In this document: one piece after another, positions 49,720-57,334 of the stretch
How the letters are laid out: each line of letters opens with the position of its first letter
How positions within the stretch are numbered: the first letter of the stretch is position 1
Assembly (NCBI GenBank): GCA_016182965.1
Contig: JACPFM010000091.1
Span: forward strand, 62,001-126,000
Source: Deltaproteobacteria bacterium
GTDB taxonomy: Bacteria > Myxococcota_A > Polyangia > Polyangiales > JADJMO01
Direction: 5' to 3'
Length of the DNA: 64,000 bases
The notes under the pieces: model-generated
Told to the model about the DNA's origin: nothing
The model's input: only the letters and a program-made list of their open reading frames with translations
The model's database searches: none
Program-made: the position numbers and the translations under genes

Positions 49720-50307
49720 ATGGCCCTCGCCGAGGTCACCCCGCTGCCGAGCCCGCTCGGCCCGAGCGACGCGACGCTCGTGGCAGCGGCGCGCGAGGGC
49801 GAGCGCTGGGCGCGCGAGGCGCTGTTCCGCAGGCACGCGCCGCGGGTGAACCGACTGGCCTTCCGGCTCCTCGGCCGCGACGCGGAGGTCGACGACGTGG
49901 TGCAGGATGCGTTCGTCCAGGCGCTCGAGACGCTCGGGCGGCTCAAGGATCCGAGCGCGTTCGGCGGCTGGTTGTCTTCGATGGTGGTCGGGCGCGTCGC
50001 CAAGGTGATCCGCAAGCGGCGGCTGCTGCTGCGCCTCGGGCTGCGCGGACGGTCGGAGCCGATCTCGCTCGACGAGTTGATCGGGCGCGAGTGCCCGGCG
50101 GACGTCGCCGCCGAGCTTCGCGCCATCTACGGCCTGCTCGAGTCGATGCCAGCCGAGGTGCGAATCACGCTGATCCTGCGCCGCGTCGAGGGCTCCACGA
50201 TCGAAGAGGTCGCCGAGCTGGTGCACGCGTCGCCGGCGACGGTGAAGCGCCGGCTGGCGCGCGCCGAAGAGTTGCTGCGGGAGTTCCGGGGGAGGGACGC
50301 GTCGTGA
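49720..50307 (+). CDS. ECF-type RNA polymerase sigma factor (second module)
   Basis: A 195-residue protein. Region 2 is AREGERWAREALFRRHAPRVNRLAFRLLGRDAEVDDVVQDAFVQALETLGRLKDPSAFGGWLSSMVVGRVAKVIRKRR; region 4 is EVRITLILRRVEGSTIEEVAELVHASPATVKRRLARAEELL. Both match ECF sigma factors without extensions. ATG 49720 starts 6-7 bases from a -10-like hexamer. Its stop overlaps the GTG of the FecR-like gene (GTGA), so the pair is coupled. The module order here is sigma, FecR, envelope protein, all on one strand, unlike the 34-kb module where the envelope gene is divergent. Confidence 0.92.
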   Translation: MALAEVTPLPSPLGPSDATLVAAAREGERWAREALFRRHAPRVNRLAFRLLGRDAEVDDVVQDAFVQALETLGRLKDPSAFGGWLSSMVVGRVAKVIRKRRLLLRLGLRGRSEPISLDELIGRECPADVAAELRAIYGLLESMPAEVRITLILRRVEGSTIEEVAELVHASPATVKRRLARAEELLREFRGRDAS

Positions 50308-51452
50308 AGCCTAGCCGTTTTCCTCTCGGTCGCTTCTTCCGACCGCGCATCGATGACGCCCGCCTCGCGCGCCAGTGGTCGCGCATCGACGACCGGCTGC
50401 AGACGCGCTCGCGCACGTTGCGGCTGTTGCCGCGTGTTGCCGCCATCCTCGCCTTCGCGTTCATCGTGCTGGTCGTCTCGATGCCGCGGCCGGTTCAGCC
50501 GCCGCCGAGCGCGGTCGACGGCGCCGTGCTCGAGACGGCGGCGGGCCAGGAGCAGACGCTCACGCTCCCCGAGGGCTCGCGTATCGCGCTCGAAGGCGCC
50601 ACGCGCGTGCGGCTCGCGCGCGTGGCCCGCGACGACGTTCGGCTCGAGCTCGAGCGCGGCGCGGTCCGCCTCGCGGTGACCCACGTCGAAGGGCGCAGGT
50701 TCGTCGTCGCCGCCCGCGAGATCGCCGTCCGCGTGGTGGGCACGCGCTTCCGCGTCGCCCTCGACGGCGAGAGCACGAGCGGCGGCACGGTCGCCGTGGT
50801 CGTCGAGGAGGGGCGGGTCGAGGTCGCGCGCGGCGTGACGACCGCGGCGACCATCTCGGCGGGCGAGATGTGGAGCGCGCCGCTCGCCGCGCCGGCGATC
50901 GCGCCGATCGCGGAGCCGTCGGTCGCGCCGTCCACCAGTACCTCGACCGCGCCGAAGCGGCCTGCGATCGCGAAGCGGAGGCTCGGAGCGACGTTCCACG
51001 AGCGCTTCCGCGACGGCGACTATGCGGGCGCGTTCGCGTTGGTGGAGTCCGAGGACTTCCCGACGCTGGTGAAGAGCCTCGATCCGCACGACCTCCTCGC
51101 GCTGTCGGTGGCCTCGCGCCTGAGCGGGCACCCGCGCCGCGCGGCGCTTTCGCTCGATCGCCTCCGCAAGGCGTTCCGCAGCGATCCGCGGGCGGGGATC
51201 GCCGCGCTCGATCTCGGCCGCTTGCGCCTCGACGAGCTGAACGACGCGCAGGGGGCGCTCGACGCGCTGGACGACGCCATGTCGCTGCCGCTCAGTGACG
51301 CCTTGAAAGAAGACGCCGAGGCGCGTCGCGTCCAGGCGCTCGAGCGGCTCGGCGACATCGCGGCGTGCGTCGCAGCGCGTGACGAATACCTCTTGCATCA
51401 CCCGGAGGGTGTCCATACGACCAGCATCGCCCGACGATGCAAATCCCCCTGA
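50304..51452 (+). CDS. FecR-domain membrane protein with TPR-like C-terminus (second module)
   Basis: A 382-residue protein. About 45 cytoplasmic residues precede a membrane helix (PRVAAILAFAFIVLVVSM). The FecR domain has LPEGSRIALEGATRVRLARVARDDVRLELERGAVRLAVTHVEGRRFVVAAREIAVRVVGTRFRVAL and VVEEGRVEVARG. The C-terminal 150 residues form helices with TPR-like spacing (RLSGHPRRAALSLDRLRKAFRSDPRAG). The plan matches the 34975 protein. GTG 50304 overlaps the sigma stop, with GGGAGGG shortly upstream. The small cytoplasmic part is the likely sigma-binding region. Confidence 0.86.
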   Translation: MKPSRFPLGRFFRPRIDDARLARQWSRIDDRLQTRSRTLRLLPRVAAILAFAFIVLVVSMPRPVQPPPSAVDGAVLETAAGQEQTLTLPEGSRIALEGATRVRLARVARDDVRLELERGAVRLAVTHVEGRRFVVAAREIAVRVVGTRFRVALDGESTSGGTVAVVVEEGRVEVARGVTTAATISAGEMWSAPLAAPAIAPIAEPSVAPSTSTSTAPKRPAIAKRRLGATFHERFRDGDYAGAFALVESEDFPTLVKSLDPHDLLALSVASRLSGHPRRAALSLDRLRKAFRSDPRAGIAALDLGRLRLDELNDAQGALDALDDAMSLPLSDALKEDAEARRVQALERLGDIAACVAARDEYLLHHPEGVHTTSIARRCKSP

Positions 51453-52357
51453 CCGCGAGCGCCGTCGCTGCGATCACGCTCGCCGGCAGCGTCGCCCCAG
51501 CGGCGCGGTGCGAGGCGCGACCGACGATCGAGATCGACGTCGCGCCGACCAAGTTCGACCCGCCGCTCGCCAAGCTGGTCGCGGCGCAGCTGTCGCAGGA
51601 GGCCGACGATGAGGTGCCGTGCGCCGCGAAGCCGGGCCTGCAGACGATCGTCCGCATCGAGGTGCGCTGGCCCGACGCCGAGCACGCCAGCCTGCGTGTC
51701 GAGATCCGCCGCGGAAACACCGGCCGCACCGCGGTCCGGACGATCGACTTGAAGCACGTCCCGACCGACGGGCGGCCGCTGGCCGTCTCCATCGCGGCCA
51801 CCGAGCTGGTCGACGAGATCGTCGAGGCCGAACGTGTCGTGCCGACCACGACGAGCGCGACCGCGCCGATCATGCCGCCCCCGCGAGGCTCGCCGGTGCG
51901 CCGGGAGCGCGATCACCTCGGCGCCTTCGCGCCGATGCTCGCCTTCGATGCCTTCACCGCTGGGCCGACGCTACTCGGCGCCGACGCGCGCACTTCGTTC
52001 ATGATCGGCCCGCGCGTCGACGCCACCGTCCGCTTCGGCGTTCGCGCGCCGCTCGACTCCTCGACGCTCGCGACCTCCTTCGTCTTCGGCGCCGCGCTCG
52101 GCGTGTCCACGCGCGCGCTCACCGACCCGTGGGGCGTCTCCGGGCGCGTGCGCGTCGACGCGATCTCGCTCCCGGCGTCGACCCAGGCGCGGGCGACGAT
52201 CGCGGTCCCGGCGATCGGCGCCGCAGCGTGGGTCATGCTCGGCAGGCGCGCGCGCTGGACGGTCGACGCGGCGATCGGCGCGCCGATCCGGGTCGAAACG
52301 ACCGCGGCGCGAGGGCTCGTCGTGTCCTTCGCCACGGGCGTGGCCCTGTCGTTCTGA
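51437..52357 (+). CDS. Envelope protein, probable outer-membrane barrel (second module)
   Basis: A 306-residue protein. A signal peptide (LTASAVAAITLAGSVAPAARC) precedes a domain of alternating strands (TIEIDVAPTKFDPPLAKLVAAQL, IVRIEVRWPDAEHASLRVEIRRG), a Pro-rich linker and a C-terminal half of barrel-type strands ending GLVVSFATGVALSF. A terminal Phe is typical of outer-membrane proteins. Length, order and linker match the 33261 protein, although sequence identity is low by eye. It overlaps the FecR-type gene by 16 bases. Confidence 0.74.
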   Translation: MQIPLTASAVAAITLAGSVAPAARCEARPTIEIDVAPTKFDPPLAKLVAAQLSQEADDEVPCAAKPGLQTIVRIEVRWPDAEHASLRVEIRRGNTGRTAVRTIDLKHVPTDGRPLAVSIAATELVDEIVEAERVVPTTTSATAPIMPPPRGSPVRRERDHLGAFAPMLAFDAFTAGPTLLGADARTSFMIGPRVDATVRFGVRAPLDSSTLATSFVFGAALGVSTRALTDPWGVSGRVRVDAISLPASTQARATIAVPAIGAAAWVMLGRRARWTVDAAIGAPIRVETTAARGLVVSFATGVALSF

Positions 52358-52414
52358 TCCTTCCTCGATCTTCGGCGTGAGCCGGTTCGGGCACCCCGCG
52401 GTACCGGACAGCAC

Positions 52415-53800
52415 GTGAAGGAAGAACGTCAGGAGCGCCGCTCGCTCGGTGGCGCGAGCGAGCTCGGCAGCTTCGAGCTGGATCCACGTGTTCTGGAGCG
52501 CGTCGCGCGCGGCACCCGACCGACACGGCGCGACGCCGTCGCGAAGATCGGCATCATCGCCGCGGTGTTCGCGCTCCTCGGGCACGTCGCGCTGACGTCG
52601 CCGGCCAGCGCGTGCGCGGGGGGGGCGCCTGCGCTCGTCTGGACCATCCTCGGCGCTGCGTCCGCGATCTACGCGCTGTTCATCATCTACCACGCCGTGC
52701 GCTATCGGCCGGCCGCCGCCGCGCCCGACGCCGAGCTGCCGTCGCTCACCGTCATCGTCCCCGCGTTCAACGAGGGGCCGATGGTGCAGACGGCGCTCCT
52801 CTCGACGCTCGAGGCCGACTACCCGCGCGACCGCCTGGAGATCCTCGCCGTCGACGACGGCTCGACCGACGACACGTGGAGCTACGTCGATGCGGTCGCG
52901 CGCGCGTTCCCCGACCGGGTCACCGCCGTGCGCATGGCGAGGAACGGCGGCAAGCGCGACGCGTTGCGCGAGGGGTTCGCCCGCGCGCGCGGCGAGCTCG
53001 TGATCACCGTCGACTCCGACTCGCGCCTTTCGCCCGACGCGCTCCGCCAGATCACCGCGCCGCTGATTGCCGACGCGCGGGTCGCCGCCGTCGCCGGCAA
53101 GGTGCTGGTGCTCAACCGATACGAGAGCGTGCTGACGCGCCTGCTGACCGCTCGGTTCTTCGTGACCTTCGATCTCGGGCGCGCCGTGCAGTCACGCTTC
53201 GGCGCGGTGCTCTGCTGCCCCGGCGCGCTCACCGCGTACCGGCGCTCGGCGGTGCTCGATGTCCTGAAGGCGTGGTCGACGCAGACCTTCCTCGGCGCGC
53301 CGTGCACCATCGGCGAGGACCGCGCGCTGACCACCTGGCTGCTGCGGCGCGGGCACCGCACGGTCTACCAGTCGACGGCGCTGGTCGAGACGCTGGTGCC
53401 GCCGACCATCCGCGGCGTCACGAAGATGCTGCTCCGCTGGGAGCGCGGGAACGTCCGCGAGTCGCTGGTGATGCTACCCACGCTCCTGACGCCGTGGCGC
53501 AAGACCGATCGCTGGTGGCCGACGCTGGAGATAGTCCTCGACACCGCCCAGTACCCGGCCGCCCTGGTCATGCTCGCGCTGGCTATCCGGCACTTCCTGA
53601 CGGCGCCGATGGACCTGCTCCGCGCGTTGGCCGCCGTCGCGGTCATCGGCCTCGCGCAGTCGCTCTACTGCCTGCGGAGCGAGCGCAGCACCGACCTCGT
53701 CTACAACGTCGGCTATGCGGTGTTCGCGTTCATCGGTCTGCAGTGGATCTTCCCGTACTCGTTCCTGACGATGCACAACGGCAAGTGGCTCACGCGGTGA
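52415..53800 (+). CDS. Processive family 2 glycosyltransferase (NodC/hyaluronan-synthase type)
   Basis: A 461-residue protein. Two N-terminal membrane helices (about residues 45-65 and 74-95) precede a GT-A domain with VIVPAFNEGPMVQTALLSTLEADYPRDRLEILAVDDGSTDDT, the donor-binding VDSDSRL, the catalytic GEDRALTTWLL and the acceptor RWERGNVRES, equivalent to the Q/RxxRW motif of processive synthases. Three helices end the chain. It likely polymerises a beta-linked polysaccharide from a nucleotide sugar; the product is unknown. GTG 52415 is chosen because it lies just before the N-terminal helices. It lies 57 bases beyond the envelope gene and may belong to the sigma module. Confidence 0.9.
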   Translation: MKEERQERRSLGGASELGSFELDPRVLERVARGTRPTRRDAVAKIGIIAAVFALLGHVALTSPASACAGGAPALVWTILGAASAIYALFIIYHAVRYRPAAAAPDAELPSLTVIVPAFNEGPMVQTALLSTLEADYPRDRLEILAVDDGSTDDTWSYVDAVARAFPDRVTAVRMARNGGKRDALREGFARARGELVITVDSDSRLSPDALRQITAPLIADARVAAVAGKVLVLNRYESVLTRLLTARFFVTFDLGRAVQSRFGAVLCCPGALTAYRRSAVLDVLKAWSTQTFLGAPCTIGEDRALTTWLLRRGHRTVYQSTALVETLVPPTIRGVTKMLLRWERGNVRESLVMLPTLLTPWRKTDRWWPTLEIVLDTAQYPAALVMLALAIRHFLTAPMDLLRALAAVAVIGLAQSLYCLRSERSTDLVYNVGYAVFAFIGLQWIFPYSFLTMHNGKWLTR

Positions 53801-53886
53801 GCCGGTTTGGCGTCGTCGCGGTACTGGGGGGCTCGAGCGGTGTGCCCTACGGCCGCCGCCCGCAAGGCCTTGCTCCGGAGGAAACG

Positions 53887-54705
53887 ATGAACATCAGGTC
53901 GACTCGAGGGATCAGCGGCGGACTCGCCGTGGCGCTCGCCGTTCTCGCTGTCGGGTGCGGGTACTCCGAGGACGAGTGGCAGGCGCAGCTCGCCAAGAAC
54001 AAGCAGTGCACGGCCGATCTCGACGCCGAGCGCGCGACCAAGAAGACGATGGAGGACGAGCTCGCCGCGCTCAAGAAGGAGATCGCCAAGCTGAAGGACG
54101 AGACCTCGGCGACCGGCGCCAAGGCCGCGCAGCTGCAGAAGGCCCTCGCCGACGCCGAGGCGCGCGCCAAGGCGCTCGAGGCGATGAAGGCGCGCATGCA
54201 GGCGCTGAAGGCCAAGCTCGACGAGCTGAAGAAGTTCGGGATCGACACCAAGATCCGCAACGGCATGATCACCATCGTCATGCCCGGCGACGTGCTCTTC
54301 CCCGCCGGTAAGGAGACGCTGTCCAAGGACGGCAAGGACGTCCTCGGCAAGATCGCCGGGGTCATCCGCGACAACCCCGATCTCGCCAAGCGTCACTTCC
54401 AGATCATCGGGCACACCGACAACACGCCATACGCCGGCCCGTTCAAGGACAACGTCGGCCTCTCGGTCATGCGCGCCCGCGAGGTCTACGCCTTCCTGAC
54501 GACCGATCCGAAGGAGGCCAAGAAGGGCAAGCTGGCCGAGGGCGGGGGACTCGATCCGAAGAACCTCAGCGCTGCCGGCTTCGGCGATCTCGATCCGATC
54601 GCGGGCTCGCGCGAGACCCAGGCGCCGGACGAGAAGAAGCAGAACCGGCGCGTCGAGATCGCCATCCTGCCGAACGCGGACGAGCTGATGAAGCTCGACG
54701 TCTGA
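53887..54705 (+). CDS. OmpA-family lipoprotein with coiled coil
   Basis: A 272-residue protein. The signal peptide ends LAVLAVGCGYSE, a lipobox at Cys24. Residues 35-120 are a long charged coiled coil of ATKKTMEDELAALKKEIAKLKDE type. The OmpA domain follows: VLFPAGKETLSKDGKDVLGKIAGVI, FQIIGHTDNTPYAGPFKDNVGLSVMRAREVYAFL and QNRRVEIAILPN. It anchors the outer membrane to peptidoglycan, resembling Pal or MotB-like periplasmic proteins. CGGAGGAAACG precedes ATG 53887. It lies 86 bases after the glycosyltransferase. Confidence 0.9.
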   Translation: MNIRSTRGISGGLAVALAVLAVGCGYSEDEWQAQLAKNKQCTADLDAERATKKTMEDELAALKKEIAKLKDETSATGAKAAQLQKALADAEARAKALEAMKARMQALKAKLDELKKFGIDTKIRNGMITIVMPGDVLFPAGKETLSKDGKDVLGKIAGVIRDNPDLAKRHFQIIGHTDNTPYAGPFKDNVGLSVMRAREVYAFLTTDPKEAKKGKLAEGGGLDPKNLSAAGFGDLDPIAGSRETQAPDEKKQNRRVEIAILPNADELMKLDV

Positions 54706-54754
54706 CCGGGCTTCCGCCATTTCTGCTGGCGAGGTCTCGCGGCAGACGCTTCGC

Positions 54755-54837
54755 GGGTCGAAGGCTCGAGGTCGAAGGTCGAAGGGCGTCGTCGTTCCTT
54801 CCATGGACCTTCGACCTTCGACCTTCGACCTGTGACC
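54755..54837. repeat. Inverted pair of CGACCTT heptamer arrays
   Basis: Units reading GGTCGAA (54755-54786) face TTCGACC units (54808-54831), separated by about 22 bases, so a stem of about 17 pairs can form. They lie in the 342-base gap between the OmpA lipoprotein and the chorismate mutase gene. The rest of that gap (54706-54754 and 54838-55035) contains one more GAAGGTCGAGG at 54882 and no gene that I can support. Confidence 0.8.
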
Positions 54838-55035
54838 GTTGACCCACCCGCAGCGAGTCCTGCTGGCAGCCGCCGTGAATGAGCGAAGGTCGAGGCGGAG
54901 CCCGGGTGGGCCGCTGTCATCGGACGTTCACGACGCGGCCGCGGGTTGGTTCACACTCACCGCAGCGTGCCGGCAGAATCCACGCGAGACCCCCGCGCGA
55001 ACGAAGTTTGCACGAGGCACTCGGGTCGGGGGCGC

Positions 55036-55041
55036 TACGAT
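55036..55041 (+). promoter_or_regulatory. -10-like hexamer TACGAT, predicted leaderless start
   Basis: TACGAT ends exactly 6 bases before ATG 55048, the same hexamer and spacing as before GTG 34307. No convincing -35 at 16-18 bases was found. Confidence 0.4.
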
Positions 55042-55047
55042 ACTTCC

Positions 55048-56142
55048 ATGACCCAAGACCAGGAACGCGAGCTCGCCCGTCTCCGCAAGGAGCTCGACGA
55101 GGTTGACGACGCGATCCTCGACGCGCTCGGCCGGCGCGCCGCGCTCTCCAAGCAGGTCAGCGCGCTGCGACAGAAGGAGGGCGCGTCGCGCGCCTACTCC
55201 CCGGTGCGCGAGCGGCAGATCATCGAGCGCATCGAGCAGAAGGGCGCCGGCGACTTCCCCAAGCGCGGGCTCGTCCCCGTGTTCCGCGAGATCCTCGCCG
55301 CGTGCACCGCGCTCGAGGCGCCGCTGCGGGTGGCCTACGAGGGCCCGCCCGGGTCGCTCGCCCACGAGGCCGCGCGCAAGCGCTTCGGAGGCTCCGCGGA
55401 GTACCTGGCGTGCGAAGGGCCGCGCGCCGCGCTCGAGCTGGTCGCCCGCGAGCACGCCGACACCGCCGTGCTGATCCTCGAGTCCAGCAAGGAGGGCCTC
55501 CTGCAGCCGGCGCTCGACGCGCTGGCCGAGTCCGAGCTCAAGATCGTCGACGAGGTCGAGACCGACGCGCGCATCCACCTGCTCAACGCGACCGGGAACG
55601 CGCAGAACGTCGAGAAGGTGTACGCCGCGCCGGCCGAGCGGGCGGCGGCCGCGCGCTTCCTCGCCAACAACCTCCCGCGCGCGCAGATCCTCGACACGCG
55701 CACGCCGGCGATGGCCGCGCAGCTCGCCGCCGAGGACCACGGCGCGGCCGCGCTCGGCGGCGGCACCATCGCGGAGCTGTTCGGCCTGCAAATCGCCCGC
55801 GGAAACGTGGCCGACGAGAGCGGCGAGCACGTGCGCTGCGCGATCCTCTCGCCGCGTCCCTCGGCGCGCACCGGGCACGACACCACGGCGTTCGTCATCA
55901 CCCTCGACGACTCCCCGGGCGCGCTGCTCCGCGCGCTCAAGCCGCTGGCCGACCGCGATCTCAACCTGCGCCGCATCCAGTCGAGGCCGCGCACCCGTCC
56001 CGGCGAAGACGGCCGCGCCTACCGGTTCTTCATCGAGCTGGCCGGGCACGTCACCGATCGCGCCCTGGTCACCGCGCTCGACGAGATCAAGCGCCTCGTC
56101 CGTCAGGTGAAGATCCTCGGTTCGTATCCGTCGAAGTCGTAG
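55048..56142 (+). CDS. Chorismate mutase / prephenate dehydratase-like protein with degenerate dehydratase site
   Basis: A 364-residue protein. Residues 1-90 are a chorismate mutase helix bundle: LARLRKELDEVDDAILDALGRRAALSKQVSALRQ, then YSPVRERQIIERI. The remainder follows the prephenate dehydratase plan (VAYEGPPGSLAHEAARKRFGG, LILESSKEGLLQPAL, then the ACT domain DDSPGALLRALKPLADRDLNLRRIQSRP). The catalytic TRF motif, intact in the 31744 enzyme, reads VRC in EHVRCAILS, so Thr is absent, and IENS reads LESS. Dehydratase activity is therefore doubtful; chorismate mutase activity is plausible. A single -10-like element and no ribosome binding site precede ATG 55048. Confidence 0.88.
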   Translation: MTQDQERELARLRKELDEVDDAILDALGRRAALSKQVSALRQKEGASRAYSPVRERQIIERIEQKGAGDFPKRGLVPVFREILAACTALEAPLRVAYEGPPGSLAHEAARKRFGGSAEYLACEGPRAALELVAREHADTAVLILESSKEGLLQPALDALAESELKIVDEVETDARIHLLNATGNAQNVEKVYAAPAERAAAARFLANNLPRAQILDTRTPAMAAQLAAEDHGAAALGGGTIAELFGLQIARGNVADESGEHVRCAILSPRPSARTGHDTTAFVITLDDSPGALLRALKPLADRDLNLRRIQSRPRTRPGEDGRAYRFFIELAGHVTDRALVTALDEIKRLVRQVKILGSYPSKS

Positions 56143-56227
56143 GTGTCCTGCACTGTCCGCCCGTCCTCGGGGTGTCGGGCCTCTTCGTATGATGGGCCCC
56201 TTCGTTGGTGAAGGTCTCGGAGAAACC

Positions 56228-57274
56228 ATGACGTTCCGCCTCCTTCGGTTCGCAACCGTCGCCGCCGTCCTTGCCGCCGCCGGCCTCGGCGCCGGCTGCA
56301 AGCCCAAGCCGGGCACCTACGTCGCCACGCCGACCGCGCCCGCCGGCGCCGTCGATCTCGACGGCGATCCCGCCGCGCTCCTGCCGTACGGGAGCGTCCT
56401 CATCGCGAACCTCGGCGCGAAAGAGATCGCGAACTCCACCGTCGGCGGCGATCTCGTCGCGCTCAGCGAGCGCATCTTGCCGTTCGCCAAGGAGATCGAC
56501 TTCGAGATCAAGCGCGATCTCGATCGCGTGTACATCGGCATGTACTCGTTCAGCGGCGCCGATCTGCTCGGCGTGATGAGCGGCCGCTTCGATCCGGCGA
56601 AGATGGAGGCCGCCGCCAACAAGGGCCTCAACACGCCGTTCGGCGTCGTCGTCGCCTCGACGTACGCCGGTCGCAAGATCTACACGGTCGCGAACGTAGG
56701 CTTCACCGTGCTGTCGACGAAGACCGCGCTGGTGGGCAGCGAGGCGGCCATGCGCCGCGCGCTCGATCGCATCCAGGTCGGCACCATCCGGCGCGAGATG
56801 GCCCCGTGGATGGCCGACTGGGTCAGCCAGCCGGGCTACCCCGTGCTGCTCGCGAGCGACGTGACCAAGCAGTCGTTCGGCAAGACGGTCACCGGCTTCA
56901 TCCCGTGGATCCAGGGCGTCCAATACGTCCGCGTGCGCGGCCGCTTCAACCCCGACACGTCGTACGGCATGTCCGGCGCGCTCACCTATCCCGATCCGCA
57001 GAAGGCGCAGCAGGCCGCCTCCGGGTTCGACAGCATCAAGAAGAGCTTCACGATGATGGCCGCGCTGAAGATGATCGGCATCGATCCGCTCGTGCGGAAC
57101 GCGGTCGTCCAGGCGCAGGGCAACGACATGCAGTTCTCGACGGTCATCGACGAGAAGCAGACCCGCATGCTCATCCGCCTGCTCGCCGACTGGGTGGGGA
57201 GCGGCACCCCGCCGGCCCTCCCTTCGCCGCAGCCTTCGCCGGGCAGCTCGGCGCCGCCGGGCACCAAGATCTGA
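56228..57274 (+). CDS. Lipoprotein of unknown function
   Basis: A 348-residue protein. The signal peptide ends AAGLGAGCKPKP, a lipobox at about Cys24. The mature part is a mixed alpha/beta chain of about 290 residues with VLIANLGAKEIANSTVGGDLVALSERIL, FGVVVASTYAGRKIYTVANVGFTVLSTKTALVGSEAAMRRALD and a Pro-rich end. The 59490 protein has similar blocks (AVIRILPSKASGGIAFVIG...NDAALAAAR), so the two may share a fold. No catalytic residues are visible. ATG 56228 has GGAG 6 bases upstream; a TATGAT hexamer lies at 56187-56192. Confidence 0.74.
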   Translation: MTFRLLRFATVAAVLAAAGLGAGCKPKPGTYVATPTAPAGAVDLDGDPAALLPYGSVLIANLGAKEIANSTVGGDLVALSERILPFAKEIDFEIKRDLDRVYIGMYSFSGADLLGVMSGRFDPAKMEAAANKGLNTPFGVVVASTYAGRKIYTVANVGFTVLSTKTALVGSEAAMRRALDRIQVGTIRREMAPWMADWVSQPGYPVLLASDVTKQSFGKTVTGFIPWIQGVQYVRVRGRFNPDTSYGMSGALTYPDPQKAQQAASGFDSIKKSFTMMAALKMIGIDPLVRNAVVQAQGNDMQFSTVIDEKQTRMLIRLLADWVGSGTPPALPSPQPSPGSSAPPGTKI

Positions 57275-57299
57275 CTTGCTCCCGCGGCGATCCCGTCTC

Positions 57300-57328
57300 G
57301 TGACGCCGTTGACGCGGCGCGCTACAGT
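57300..57328 (+). promoter_or_regulatory. aroA: Promoter-like pair before aroA (GTGACG-N17-TACAGT)
   Basis: TACAGT (57323-57328) ends 6 bases before ATG 57335. GTGACG (57300-57305) is 17 bases further upstream and matches the -35 consensus at four of six positions. It is the most complete of the leaderless-type sites in the window. Confidence 0.45.
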
Positions 57329-57334
57329 GCGCCG

